7,651 bases of DNA from Zeimonas sp044507525 (GTDB taxonomy: Bacteria; Pseudomonadota; Gammaproteobacteria; Burkholderiales; Burkholderiaceae_E). A model generated the notes under the pieces. It worked only from the letters and a program-made list of their open reading frames with translations, did no database searches and was not told the DNA's origin. Below are positions 1 through 7,020 of the stretch, piece by piece. The stretch lies in contig JBIQJM010000132.1 of NCBI GenBank assembly GCA_044507525.1, positions 1-7,651 of the forward strand. Reading direction: 5' to 3'. How positions within the stretch are numbered: the first letter of the stretch is position 1; every line of letters begins with the position of its first letter. The translations under genes and the position numbers were made by a program.

Positions 1-3000
1 ACGCGCGCAATCCGCTGAACACGCTGTCGCGCTGGAAGATCCTCGACAACCTGCGCCGGAGCCTGGTCGCACCGGCGATCGTCCTCGTGCTGCTCGGCGG
101 CTGGGCCCTGCCCGAGGTGTCGCTGGCGTGGACCCTGGCGATGCTCGGCGTCTTCTTCGTCCCGATCGCCGTCGAGTTCGCGTTCGGCCTGTTCCGCCGC
201 GCGGAAACGACGCCGCTTTCGCGCCACCTCGGGCTCGTGGCCTCGTCGACGTGGCGCCAGACGAAGCAGGCGCTCTTCCTCTTCGCCTGCCTGCCCTACG
301 AAGCGCGCGTGCATCTCGACGCGGTCGCGCGCGCGCAATGGCGCACGATGGTCACGCGGCGCAAGCTGCTCGAGTGGCGCCCGTCGGAGATCGTCGAGGA
401 TCGTGCACGCCGCGGCGAGGATGCGAACGCTGCCGTCGACCTGCGACGCACCTTCCGGGCGATGCTCTTCGCGCCGGCGGTCGCCGTGCTCGCCGCCGCG
501 TGGCTCGCCACCGCGCATCCGGCCGCGCTGTGGTACGCGGCGCCGCTGCTCGTCGCCTGGTTTCTCTCGCCGGCGATCGCATGGTGGCTCAGCCGCCCGC
601 TGCGTACGCGGCTGCGTCCGCTGGGCGCCGACCAGACGCGCTTCCTGCGTGCGCTGTCGCGCCGCACCTGGGCCTGGTTCGACGAGTTCGTCGACGAGGA
701 GAACCACTGGCTGCCGCCCGACAACTACCAGGAAGCGCCGGTCGAGCGCATCGCGCACCGCACTTCGCCGACCAACATCGGCTTCGCGCTCGCGGCGAAC
801 CTCGCCGCCTTCGACTTCGGCTACCTGACCGCGGGCGGCCTGCTCGAGCGCAGCGGCAACACGCTCGACACGATGGCTTCGCTCGAGCGCTTCCACGGCC
901 ACTTCTACAACTGGTACGACACGCGAACGCTGCATCCGCTGCGCCCGATGTACGTCTCGAGCGTCGACAGCGGCAACCTCGCCGGGTTGATGCTCGTGCT
1001 GCGGCCGGGCCTGCTGTCCCTCGCCGATGCACCGATCCTGTCGCCGCGCAGCATCGACGGCCTGCAGGACACCTGGCAGGTGCTGCTCGAGACCGCCGGA
1101 TCGACGCCGCGCGCGGCGCCCGTTCGCCGCTTCGGCACGCAGCTCGCGCGGATCGCGCAGATGCCGATGACGACGCTCGGCGCGGCGCGCCGCGCACTCG
1201 CCGAGCTGGCCGGCGCCGCCGACGAATGCGTCGCTGCGATCGCAGCGGCCAACGACGAGCTCGAGCGCAGCGCTGCCGCCGATGCGTCCGCCGCCGGCGA
1301 CGCCGCATCCGCGAAGGCGCCGGCGCAGGCGAGCGTCGTCGAGCGGCGCGACGAACGCCTGCAACGCGCGCGAACGGACGGCGAGTCGATCTTCGACGAA
1401 GAACCCGACGCCGAGGCACAGGCCGAGAACGACGTGCAGACGGTGGCCGACGAAGCCGACGAAGCGCCGTTGCACCCGCACGCGCTGCAGCGCAGCCCCG
1501 CCGTCGAGACCCTGCGATGGGCGCGGGCGCTGTCCCGGCAATGCCACGCCGCGCTCGACGAGCTGTACCTGCTTGCGCCGAACGCGCACGCCGATCGATC
1601 GGGCCGGCAAGCGCAGGCGCCGGCGTCCCGGGCGTCGGCCGACGGCCGCGACGCCGCCGACGCCGACGACGACGATCACCGCCGCGTGCCGACGCTGCGC
1701 GAGGCGGCGCAGGCGGGCAGCGCGGAGGCCGCCGAACGGCTCTCGCGCATCGCCGCACTGGTCGAGCGCATCGACGAGCTCGCCGACCTGGACTACCGCT
1801 TCCTGTACGACCCGCAGCGCCACCTGCTGAGCATCGGGTACAACGTCGACGAACGCCGCCTCGACGCGGGCTTCTACGACCTGCTGGCGTCGGAGGCGCG
1901 CCTGACGAGCTTCCTTGCGATCGCGCACGGCCGCCTGTCGACCGAGCACTGGTTCGCGCTCGGTCGCCTGCTCACGCGCGTGTCCGGCGAGCCGGTGCTG
2001 GTGTCGTGGAGCGGCTCGATGTTCGAGTACCTGATGCCGCTGCTCGTGATGCCCAGCTACGAGCACAGCCTGCTCGACGAGACGTGCCGGACGGCGGTCG
2101 CCAGGCAGATCGACTACGGCCGCCAGCGCGGCGTGCCCTGGGGCATCTCGGAGTCGGGCTACAACGCGGTCGACACGGCCTTCAACTATCAGTACCGCGC
2201 CTTCGGCGTTCCCGGTCTCGGGCTGAAACGGGGCCTGTCGGCCGACCTCGTCGTCGCGCCGTACGCGAGCGCCCTCGCGCTGCTCGTCGACCCGCATTCC
2301 GCCGTACGCAACCTGCAGCGGCTGTGGACGGACGGGCTGGCGGGCGCGTACGGCCTGTACGAGGCAGTCGACTTCACCGCATCGCGCATACCGCCCGGAG
2401 AGACCGAGACCGTGGTGCGCTCGTTCATGGCGCACCACCAGGGGATGAGCCTGCTGTCGTTCGTCTCGCTGCTGCGCGAGCAGCCGATGCAGCGGCGATT
2501 CGCGTCGGACCCGAACCTGCGCGGCGCGCTGCTGCTGCTGCAGGAGCGGGTGCCGAAGGTGCCGGCCTTCCATCGGCACACGACGCCGTCGCCCGAGTCG
2601 CAGCTCGGCTTCGCGCCGAACGAGATGCCGATCCGCGTGGTCGGCGACGTGCAGGGCACGCCGCCGCAGGTGCAGCTGCTGTCGAACGGCCGCTATCACG
2701 TGATGGTGACGCACGCCGGCGGCGGATACAGCCGCTGGAACGACCTGGCCGTCACGCGCTGGCACGAAGATCCGACGCGCGATCACTGGGGCGCGTTCTG
2801 CTACGTGCGCGACCTCGCCTCCGAGGCGTTCTGGTCGACCGCGTGGCAACCGAGCCTGCGCCCCGCCGAGAACTACGAGGCCATCTTCTCCGAAGGCCGC
2901 GCCGAGTTCCGCCGCCGCGACCGCGTCTCCGCCAACGACCCGGGGATCGAGACGCACACCGAGATCGTCGTCTCGCCCGAGGACGACATCGAGCTGCGCC

Positions 3001-6000
3001 GCGTGACGATCACCAACCGCGCTCGCCGGCGGCGTACGCTGGAGCTGACGACCTACGCGGAGATCGTGCTCGCACCGCCGGCCGCCGACGCGATGCATCC
3101 CGCGTTCAGCAACCTGTTCGTGCAGACCGAGTTCCTCGAGTCGCCATCGGCGATCCTGTGCACGAGGCGACCGCGTTCGCCCGAGGAGCAGACGCCGTGG
3201 ATGTGCCACCTGATGGGGGTGCACGCGACGCGCTCGGGGGAGGTCTCGCACGAGACCGACCGCGCGCGTTTCCTCGGTCGCGGCAACGGGCTGTCGTCGC
3301 CGGATGCGATGCGCCGGCCGGGCCCGCTGTCGGGCTCCTGCGGATCGGTGCTCGATCCGATCGCCGCGAGCCGCTGCACGGTCACGCTCGACGCCGACGA
3401 GTCGGCCACCATCGACGTCGTCACCGGCATCGCGTCGAGCCGCGAGGCCTGCGTCGCGCTGGTCGAGAAGTACGTCGACCGCCGGCTCACCGATCGCGTC
3501 TTCAAGCTGGCCTGGAGCCACAGCCAGGTCGTGCTGCGCCAGCTCGGCGCCGGCGAGGCCGAGGCGCAGGTGTATGCGCGGCTCGCCAGCTCGATCATCT
3601 ACGCGAACCCGGCGTTGCGCGCCGAACCGGCCGTGCTGATGCGCAACCGGCGCGGGCAGGCCGACCTGTGGGGCTACGGCATCTCGGGCGACCTGCCGAT
3701 CGTGCTCGTCGTCGTCTCCGAGAACGCGCACCTCGCGCTCGTGCGAGACGTCGTCCAGGCGCACGCCTACTGGCGCCTGAAAGGGCTGTCGGTCGACCTC
3801 GTGATCTGGAACGACGAGGCGGACGTGTACCGCCAGCAGCTGCAGGAGACGATCCTCGCGCTGATCCCGGTCGGCGTCGAGGCGCACGTGATCGACCGGC
3901 CGGGCGGGATCTTCGTGCGCTACGCGAGCCAGATCTCGCGCGAGGACCGCGTGCTGATGCAAGCGATCGCGCGCGCAGTCGTCGTCGGCTCGCGCGGCGG
4001 ACTGGCCGAGCAGCTGTCGCGACGCGGCGTGCTCGAACGCCGGGTGGCGCCCTTCGTGCCCGGCAACCGGCCGCCGCCGCCCGAGATGCAGGAAACCGCG
4101 CAGGCCGAGCGTCCCGACCTGCTCTTCTACAACGACCACGGCGGCTTTTCGCGCGATGGACGCGAGTACGTCGTCGTCGACCGCGAGACGCCGACGCCCG
4201 CACCGTGGGCGAACGTGATCGCCAACCCCGGCTTCGGCACCGTCGTCAGCGAGAGCGGAAGCGCCTACACGTGGTTCGAGAACGCGCACGAATACCGACT
4301 CACGCCGTGGCACAACGATCCGCTGGCAGACCCCAGCGGAGAGACCTTCTACCTGCGCGACGAGGAGACCGGTGCGTACTGGTCGCCGGCGGCGCTGCCC
4401 GGCGACGGTGCGTCGTCGTGCACCGCGCGCCACGGCTTCGGCTACAGCGTCTTCGAGCGCAGCGAAGCGGGCATCGAGTCGGAGCTCACCGTATACGTCG
4501 CGCTCGACGCCGCCGTGAAGTTCTCGGTGCTGCGCGTTCGCAACCGCTCCGGGCGGCCGCGCAAGCTCTCGGCCACCGGCTACGTCGAGTGGGTCCTGGG
4601 CGACCTGCGCTCGAGATCGGCGATGCACGTCTCGACCGCGGTCGACGCGCACAGCGGCGCGCTGCTCGCGCGCAACCGCTACGCCGCGGAGTTCTCGCCG
4701 TACGTCGCGTTCCTGCACACCGGCGAATCGTTCCAGTCGTCGACCTGCGACCGCACCGAGTTCATCGGGCGCAACGGAACGCTGCGGCGGCCGGCCGCGA
4801 TGCGCCGCCTGCGCCTCTCGGGACGCACCGGCGCGGGCTTCGATCCGTGCGCGGCGGTGCAGGTTCCCTTCGAGCTCGCCGAGGGCCAGGAGCGCGAGAT
4901 CGTCTTCCGCCTGGGCATCGCACGCGACGCCGACGAGGGACACCGGCTCATCGACCGCTTCCGCGGCTCCAGCGGCGCGCGCGACGCGCTCGAGGTCGTG
5001 CACCGCTACTGGAGCCACGCGCTCGGCAGCGTGCAGGTGTCGACGCCCGAGCCCGCGCTCGACGTGCTCGCCAACGGCTGGCTCGCCTACCAGACGCTCG
5101 CCTGCCGGGTCTGGGCGCGCAGCGGCTACTACCAGTCCGGGGGCGCCTTCGGCTTCCGCGACCAGCTGCAGGACGTGATGGCGCTGGTGCACGTGGAGCC
5201 GATGCTGATGCGCGAGCACCTGCTGCGCTGCGCGTCGCGCCAGTTCGTCGAAGGCGACGTGCAGCACTGGTGGCACCCGCCGTCCGGCCGCGGGGTGCGC
5301 ACGCAGTGCTCCGACGACTATCTTTGGCTGCCGCTGGCCACCTGCCGCTACGTGCGGGTGACCGGCGACACCGGAGTGCTCGACGAGCGCGCGAGCTTCC
5401 TCGAGGGTCGCCCGGTGAATCCCGGCGAGGACTCCTACTACGACCTGCCGTCGCAGTCGAGCGCCGAAGCGACGCTCTACCAGCATTGCGCGCTTGCGAT
5501 CCGGCACGGGATGCGCTACGGATCGCACGGCCTGCCGCTGATCGGAACCGGCGACTGGAACGACGGCATGAACCTCGTCGGCCAGGAGGGCCGCGGCGAG
5601 AGCGTCTGGCTCGGCTTCTTCCTGCACGAGGTGCTGCGCTCGTTCGCGCCGATCGCACGCGACCACGGCGACGACGCGTTCGCGCAGGCCTGCGAGGACG
5701 AGGCCGCGCAGTTGCGCGAGCGGCTGGAGGAGAGCGCCTGGGACGGGAACTGGTATCGGCGCGCGTACTTCGACGACGGCACGCCGCTCGGCTCCGCCGG
5801 CAACGAGCAATGCCGCATCGATTCGATCGCGCAGAGCTGGTCGATCCTCTCCGGCGCGGGCGACCCCGGGCGTTCGGCGCTCGCGATGAAGGCGCTCGAC
5901 GAACACCTGGTGCGGCGCGAGGCACGGCTGGTGCAGCTGCTCGACCCGCCTTTCGACGACCCCGACCCGAACCCCGGCTACATCGCCGGCTACGTCCCGG

Positions 6001-6563
6001 GAGTGCGCGAGAACGGAGGCCAGTACACGCATGCCGCGATCTGGGCGGCGATGGCCTTCGCCGAACAGGGCGACGCCGAACGCGCATGGGAGCTGTTCCG
6101 GCTGATCTGCCCGGTCAACCACGGCGCCACGCCGGAAGCCGTCGCGGTCTACCGCGCCGAGCCCTACGTGGTCGCGGCCGACGTCTACGCCGTCGCACCG
6201 CACGTCGGGCGCGGCGGCTGGAGCTGGTACACCGGGTCGGCAGGCTGGATGTACCGCCTCGTCGTCGAATCGCTGCTGGGCCTGCGCATCGAGGGCGGCG
6301 AGCGGCTCCGCCTCCAGCCGCTGGTCCCGGCGGACTGGGACGGCTTCGAGATGCGCTATCGGCACCGCGAGACGCCGTACCGGATCCGGGTCCGCGTCGT
6401 GGAAGCGGGGGCGGAACCCACGCTGCGGGTGGACGGCGTGGAGGCGCCGGAGGGCTGCGCCGTCCTGGTCGACGACCGGCGCGAGCACCGGATCGAGCTC
6501 GACTGGCCCCGCACCGGCTTGAAAAGCGCCGACGTCGTCCCTACAATTAGCACTCGCCAGTAA
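1..6563 (+). CDS. ndvB: Cyclic beta-1,2-glucan synthase (NdvB/ChvB/Cgs-like), 5'-truncated by window edge
   Basis: Inner-membrane enzyme that, in this family, polymerises glucose from UDP-glucose, trims the chain by phosphorolysis and closes it into a periplasmic cyclic glucan. The frame is open from the first full codon at nt 3, and the family motif SRWKILDNLRRSL precedes any start. The gene therefore begins upstream, and the GTG at 87 is not the start. About 2,186 residues are visible of a family usually near 2,800-2,900, so the GT84 core is outside the window. Order seen: hydrophobic segments (about 63-200 and 468-590); middle glycoamylase-like/GH189-type domain (about 675-2560) with WLPPDNYQE, SSVDSGNLAG, SWSGSMFEYLMP and GVPWGISES; first GH94-like sandwich (2600-3500) and helical part with GYGISGDLPI; second sandwich (4110-4960); GH94 barrel with FRDQLQD (5154-5174), GDWNDGMN (5550-5573) and SWYTGSAGW (from 6222). 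The frame is intact. Glucan linkage is inferred from family only. Confidence 0.9.
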   Translation, partial: ARNPLNTLSRWKILDNLRRSLVAPAIVLVLLGGWALPEVSLAWTLAMLGVFFVPIAVEFAFGLFRRAETTPLSRHLGLVASSTWRQTKQALFLFACLPYEARVHLDAVARAQWRTMVTRRKLLEWRPSEIVEDRARRGEDANAAVDLRRTFRAMLFAPAVAVLAAAWLATAHPAALWYAAPLLVAWFLSPAIAWWLSRPLRTRLRPLGADQTRFLRALSRRTWAWFDEFVDEENHWLPPDNYQEAPVERIAHRTSPTNIGFALAANLAAFDFGYLTAGGLLERSGNTLDTMASLERFHGHFYNWYDTRTLHPLRPMYVSSVDSGNLAGLMLVLRPGLLSLADAPILSPRSIDGLQDTWQVLLETAGSTPRAAPVRRFGTQLARIAQMPMTTLGAARRALAELAGAADECVAAIAAANDELERSAAADASAAGDAASAKAPAQASVVERRDERLQRARTDGESIFDEEPDAEAQAENDVQTVADEADEAPLHPHALQRSPAVETLRWARALSRQCHAALDELYLLAPNAHADRSGRQAQAPASRASADGRDAADADDDDHRRVPTLREAAQAGSAEAAERLSRIAALVERIDELADLDYRFLYDPQRHLLSIGYNVDERRLDAGFYDLLASEARLTSFLAIAHGRLSTEHWFALGRLLTRVSGEPVLVSWSGSMFEYLMPLLVMPSYEHSLLDETCRTAVARQIDYGRQRGVPWGISESGYNAVDTAFNYQYRAFGVPGLGLKRGLSADLVVAPYASALALLVDPHSAVRNLQRLWTDGLAGAYGLYEAVDFTASRIPPGETETVVRSFMAHHQGMSLLSFVSLLREQPMQRRFASDPNLRGALLLLQERVPKVPAFHRHTTPSPESQLGFAPNEMPIRVVGDVQGTPPQVQLLSNGRYHVMVTHAGGGYSRWNDLAVTRWHEDPTRDHWGAFCYVRDLASEAFWSTAWQPSLRPAENYEAIFSEGRAEFRRRDRVSANDPGIETHTEIVVSPEDDIELRRVTITNRARRRRTLELTTYAEIVLAPPAADAMHPAFSNLFVQTEFLESPSAILCTRRPRSPEEQTPWMCHLMGVHATRSGEVSHETDRARFLGRGNGLSSPDAMRRPGPLSGSCGSVLDPIAASRCTVTLDADESATIDVVTGIASSREACVALVEKYVDRRLTDRVFKLAWSHSQVVLRQLGAGEAEAQVYARLASSIIYANPALRAEPAVLMRNRRGQADLWGYGISGDLPIVLVVVSENAHLALVRDVVQAHAYWRLKGLSVDLVIWNDEADVYRQQLQETILALIPVGVEAHVIDRPGGIFVRYASQISREDRVLMQAIARAVVVGSRGGLAEQLSRRGVLERRVAPFVPGNRPPPPEMQETAQAERPDLLFYNDHGGFSRDGREYVVVDRETPTPAPWANVIANPGFGTVVSESGSAYTWFENAHEYRLTPWHNDPLADPSGETFYLRDEETGAYWSPAALPGDGASSCTARHGFGYSVFERSEAGIESELTVYVALDAAVKFSVLRVRNRSGRPRKLSATGYVEWVLGDLRSRSAMHVSTAVDAHSGALLARNRYAAEFSPYVAFLHTGESFQSSTCDRTEFIGRNGTLRRPAAMRRLRLSGRTGAGFDPCAAVQVPFELAEGQEREIVFRLGIARDADEGHRLIDRFRGSSGARDALEVVHRYWSHALGSVQVSTPEPALDVLANGWLAYQTLACRVWARSGYYQSGGAFGFRDQLQDVMALVHVEPMLMREHLLRCASRQFVEGDVQHWWHPPSGRGVRTQCSDDYLWLPLATCRYVRVTGDTGVLDERASFLEGRPVNPGEDSYYDLPSQSSAEATLYQHCALAIRHGMRYGSHGLPLIGTGDWNDGMNLVGQEGRGESVWLGFFLHEVLRSFAPIARDHGDDAFAQACEDEAAQLRERLEESAWDGNWYRRAYFDDGTPLGSAGNEQCRIDSIAQSWSILSGAGDPGRSALAMKALDEHLVRREARLVQLLDPPFDDPDPNPGYIAGYVPGVRENGGQYTHAAIWAAMAFAEQGDAERAWELFRLICPVNHGATPEAVAVYRAEPYVVAADVYAVAPHVGRGGWSWYTGSAGWMYRLVVESLLGLRIEGGERLRLQPLVPADWDGFEMRYRHRETPYRIRVRVVEAGAEPTLRVDGVEAPEGCAVLVDDRREHRIELDWPRTGLKSADVVPTISTRQ
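675..2560 (+). other. Middle glycoamylase-like (GH189-type) domain of the glucan synthase
   Basis: This part of the protein carries the conserved blocks of the glycoamylase-like domain found between the transferase and phosphorylase parts of cyclic beta-1,2-glucan synthases. In characterised relatives this domain performs the transglycosylation that closes the ring. Visible blocks are HWLPPDNYQE with SPTNIG, FYNWYDT and SSVDSGNLAG in the first half, and FLYD, SIGYNVDERRLD, DLLASEARL, SWSGSMFEYLMPLL, GVPWGISES, VPGLGLKRGL, VVAPYAS and MAHHQGMSL in the second half. The Glu codons at 2025-2027 (FEY) and 2151-2153 (ISES) lie in the most conserved blocks and are candidate catalytic acids. That assignment is inference, not checked by alignment. 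The two halves are separated by the low-complexity linkers described separately. Confidence 0.75.
1269..1691 (+). other. Acidic/alanine-rich low-complexity linkers inside the middle domain
   Basis: Two disordered-looking segments interrupt the middle domain: about 77 residues at 1269-1499, rich in Ala, Asp, Glu and Arg, and about 35 residues at 1587-1691, ending in an Asp run (DAADADDDD). Between them lies a short helical-looking stretch with ETLRWARALSRQ. The DNA shows small in-frame repeats: GCCGACGAA occurs twice in tandem (1446-1454 and 1455-1463, encoding ADEADE), and GAC-type triplets run through 1650-1676. No family motif is visible here, whereas both flanks are conserved. The segment probably sits on the surface as a flexible lineage-specific insertion that grew by triplet slippage; this is inference from composition. 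Confidence 0.6.
2600..4960 (+). repeat. Internal duplication: two GH94-like beta-sandwich units in the glucan synthase
   Basis: Two related stretches of the protein can be aligned by eye. Unit 1 has YSRW, then WHEDP (2760-2774), YVRD, FWS, FLGRGNGL (3270-3293), DAMRR, LSGSCG and LDPIAAS, ending in TGIA. Unit 2 has YTWF, then WHNDP (4308-4322), YLRD, YWS, FIGRNGTL (from 4761), AAMRR, LSGRTG and FDPCAAV, ending in LGIA. Order and spacing agree, so these are diverged copies of one module. Only unit 2 is followed by a full barrel with FRDQLQD and GDWNDGMN. Unit 1 is followed by a shorter helical segment (about 3540-4010, GYGISGDLPI) lacking those motifs, so it is probably structural or carbohydrate-binding rather than catalytic. 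The duplication is at protein level; the DNA copies are strongly diverged. Confidence 0.7.
6518..6547 (+). promoter_or_regulatory. groESL promoter, overlapping sigma70-like and sigma32-like elements
   Basis: TTGAAA (6519-6524) and TACAAT (6542-6547) are separated by exactly 17 nt, and each matches five of six bases of the sigma70 consensus. The same DNA fits the heat-shock sigma32 pattern: CTTGAAA at 6518-6524, then 14 nt, then CCCTACAAT at 6539-6547 as a relaxed CCCCAT-type -10. The whole promoter is inside the last codons of the glucan synthase gene, in a locally AT-richer patch. It is immediately followed by the CIRCE operator, and groES is the next gene. Transcription should start near 6552-6556. 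Which sigma factor uses it cannot be settled from sequence. Confidence 0.72.
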
Positions 6564-6573
6564 CGAGTGCTAG
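6547..6573 (+). promoter_or_regulatory. CIRCE operator (HrcA repressor binding site)
   Basis: TTAGCACTC (6547-6555), a 9-nt spacer (6556-6564) and GAGTGCTAG (6565-6573) match the CIRCE consensus TTAGCACTC-N9-GAGTGCTAA in 17 of 18 arm positions; only the last base differs (G for A). CIRCE is the operator of HrcA, which represses groESL and sometimes dnaK at normal temperature. Its position, abutting the -10 and covering the likely start site, is right for blocking initiation at groESL. The stop codon TAA of the upstream gene (6561-6563) lies in the spacer, so the left arm also encodes the last residues (I-S-T-R) of the glucan synthase. Confidence 0.95.
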
Positions 6574-6607
6574 CAGCACGGCGGGCATCGCCCCGGCCGC
6601 AGCGCCG

Positions 6608-6619
6608 CACCGTACGGTG
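6608..6619. repeat. 12-bp perfect palindrome in the groESL leader
   Basis: CACCGTACGGTG is its own reverse complement; the symmetry stops at the flanking bases (G on both sides). It lies about 35 bp downstream of CIRCE and about 87 bp upstream of groES. It could be a dimeric protein site or a weak RNA hairpin, but no known operator is recognised and it may be chance in GC-rich DNA. Confidence 0.4.
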
Positions 6620-6658
6620 GACATCGAGAGCCGACCGGCGCGCCCAGCGTTCGCCTGC

Positions 6659-6700
6659 GGCTCCTGTTTTCTTTCTCGATTCACATCGAACCGTGGAGCC
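6659..6700 (+). promoter_or_regulatory. Possible hairpin covering the groES ribosome binding site
   Basis: GGCTCC at 6659-6664 is exactly complementary to GGAGCC at 6695-6700, which contains the groES Shine-Dalgarno sequence. The 30-nt loop holds a second small stem, TCGAT (6676-6680) with ATCGA (6685-6689) around a TCAC tetraloop, and a U-rich tract (6666-6676). Such a fold would hide the ribosome binding site and could open on heating, as reported for groES leaders in enterobacteria. The outer stem is only six pairs, so this is a candidate, not an established RNA thermometer. Confidence 0.3.
6695..6698 (+). promoter_or_regulatory. groES ribosome binding site
   Basis: GGAG lies 8 nt before the ATG at 6707. 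It selects this start over the in-frame upstream GTG at 6617, which would add 30 unrelated residues to GroES. Confidence 0.8.
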
Positions 6701-6706
6701 TATCGC

Positions 6707-6994
6707 ATGAAACTGCGCCCCCTGCATGATCGGGTGATCATCAAGCGCCTCGACAACGAGCGCAAAACCGCCTCGGGCATCGTCATTCCGGAAAACGCCG
6801 CCGAGAAACCCGACCAGGGCGAGGTCGTCGCGGTCGGCAACGGCAAGGTCGGCGACGACGGCAAGCTCCGCCCGGTGGGCGTGAAGGTCGGCGACCGCGT
6901 GCTGTTCGGCAAGTACAGCGGCCAGACCGTGAAGGTCGAAGGCGACGAGCTGCTCGTGATGCGCGAAGAAGACATCATGGCCGTCGTCGAGTAA
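6707..6994 (+). CDS. groES: Co-chaperonin GroES (Hsp10)
   Basis: Complete 95-residue protein, the usual length for bacterial GroES. Seven copies form the lid that closes the GroEL folding chamber in the cytoplasm during the ATP cycle. The start MKLRPLHDRVIIKR is the family N-terminus. ERKTASGIVIPENAAEKP (about residues 18-35) is the mobile loop that docks on GroEL through its hydrophobic IVI. GDRVLFGKYSG and the ending LLVMREEDIMAVVE are equally typical. The ATG is set by GGAG 8 nt upstream and by the family start. groEL follows after 41 nt, so the two are surely co-transcribed. Expression should be heat-inducible through the promoter and CIRCE operator about 135-190 bp upstream. Base composition and third-position bias are less extreme than in the preceding glucan synthase, as expected for a highly expressed gene. 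Confidence 0.98.
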   Translation: MKLRPLHDRVIIKRLDNERKTASGIVIPENAAEKPDQGEVVAVGNGKVGDDGKLRPVGVKVGDRVLFGKYSGQTVKVEGDELLVMREEDIMAVVE

Positions 6995-7020
6995 TCGCGA
7001 ACGGACACCCAGGAATTCCC

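Noticed and set aside
87..89. GTG as the start of the glucan synthase
   Set aside because: The frame is open to the window edge and the conserved SRWKILDNLRRSL block lies before it, so the true start is upstream of the window.
589..1758. Minus-strand open frame of about 390 codons
   Set aside because: Its translation is Arg/Ala/Ser-rich low complexity, lying antisense to clearly conserved family motifs; it is a shadow of high GC content.
4948..6087. Minus-strand open frame of about 380 codons opposite the GH94 barrel
   Set aside because: Composition artefact with Arg/Ala/Ser-rich translation; the + strand here encodes the catalytic GH94 motifs.
128..6550. A second open frame of about 2,140 codons on the + strand overlapping almost the whole glucan synthase gene
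   Set aside because: In this frame a stop needs a real codon ending in T followed by AA, AG or GA. T-ending codons are rare in this GC-rich gene, so the frame stays open by composition. Its translation is Arg/Ala/Pro-rich with no recognisable domain.
6617..6706. Possible N-terminal extension of GroES from an upstream GTG
   Set aside because: The added 30 residues match nothing in the family, while the ATG at 6707 has a well-placed GGAG and gives the canonical N-terminus and length.
6574..6706. Rho-independent terminator for the glucan synthase gene in the leader
   Set aside because: The U-rich tract at 6666-6676 is not preceded by a convincing GC-rich hairpin, and a terminator here would cut the groESL transcript.
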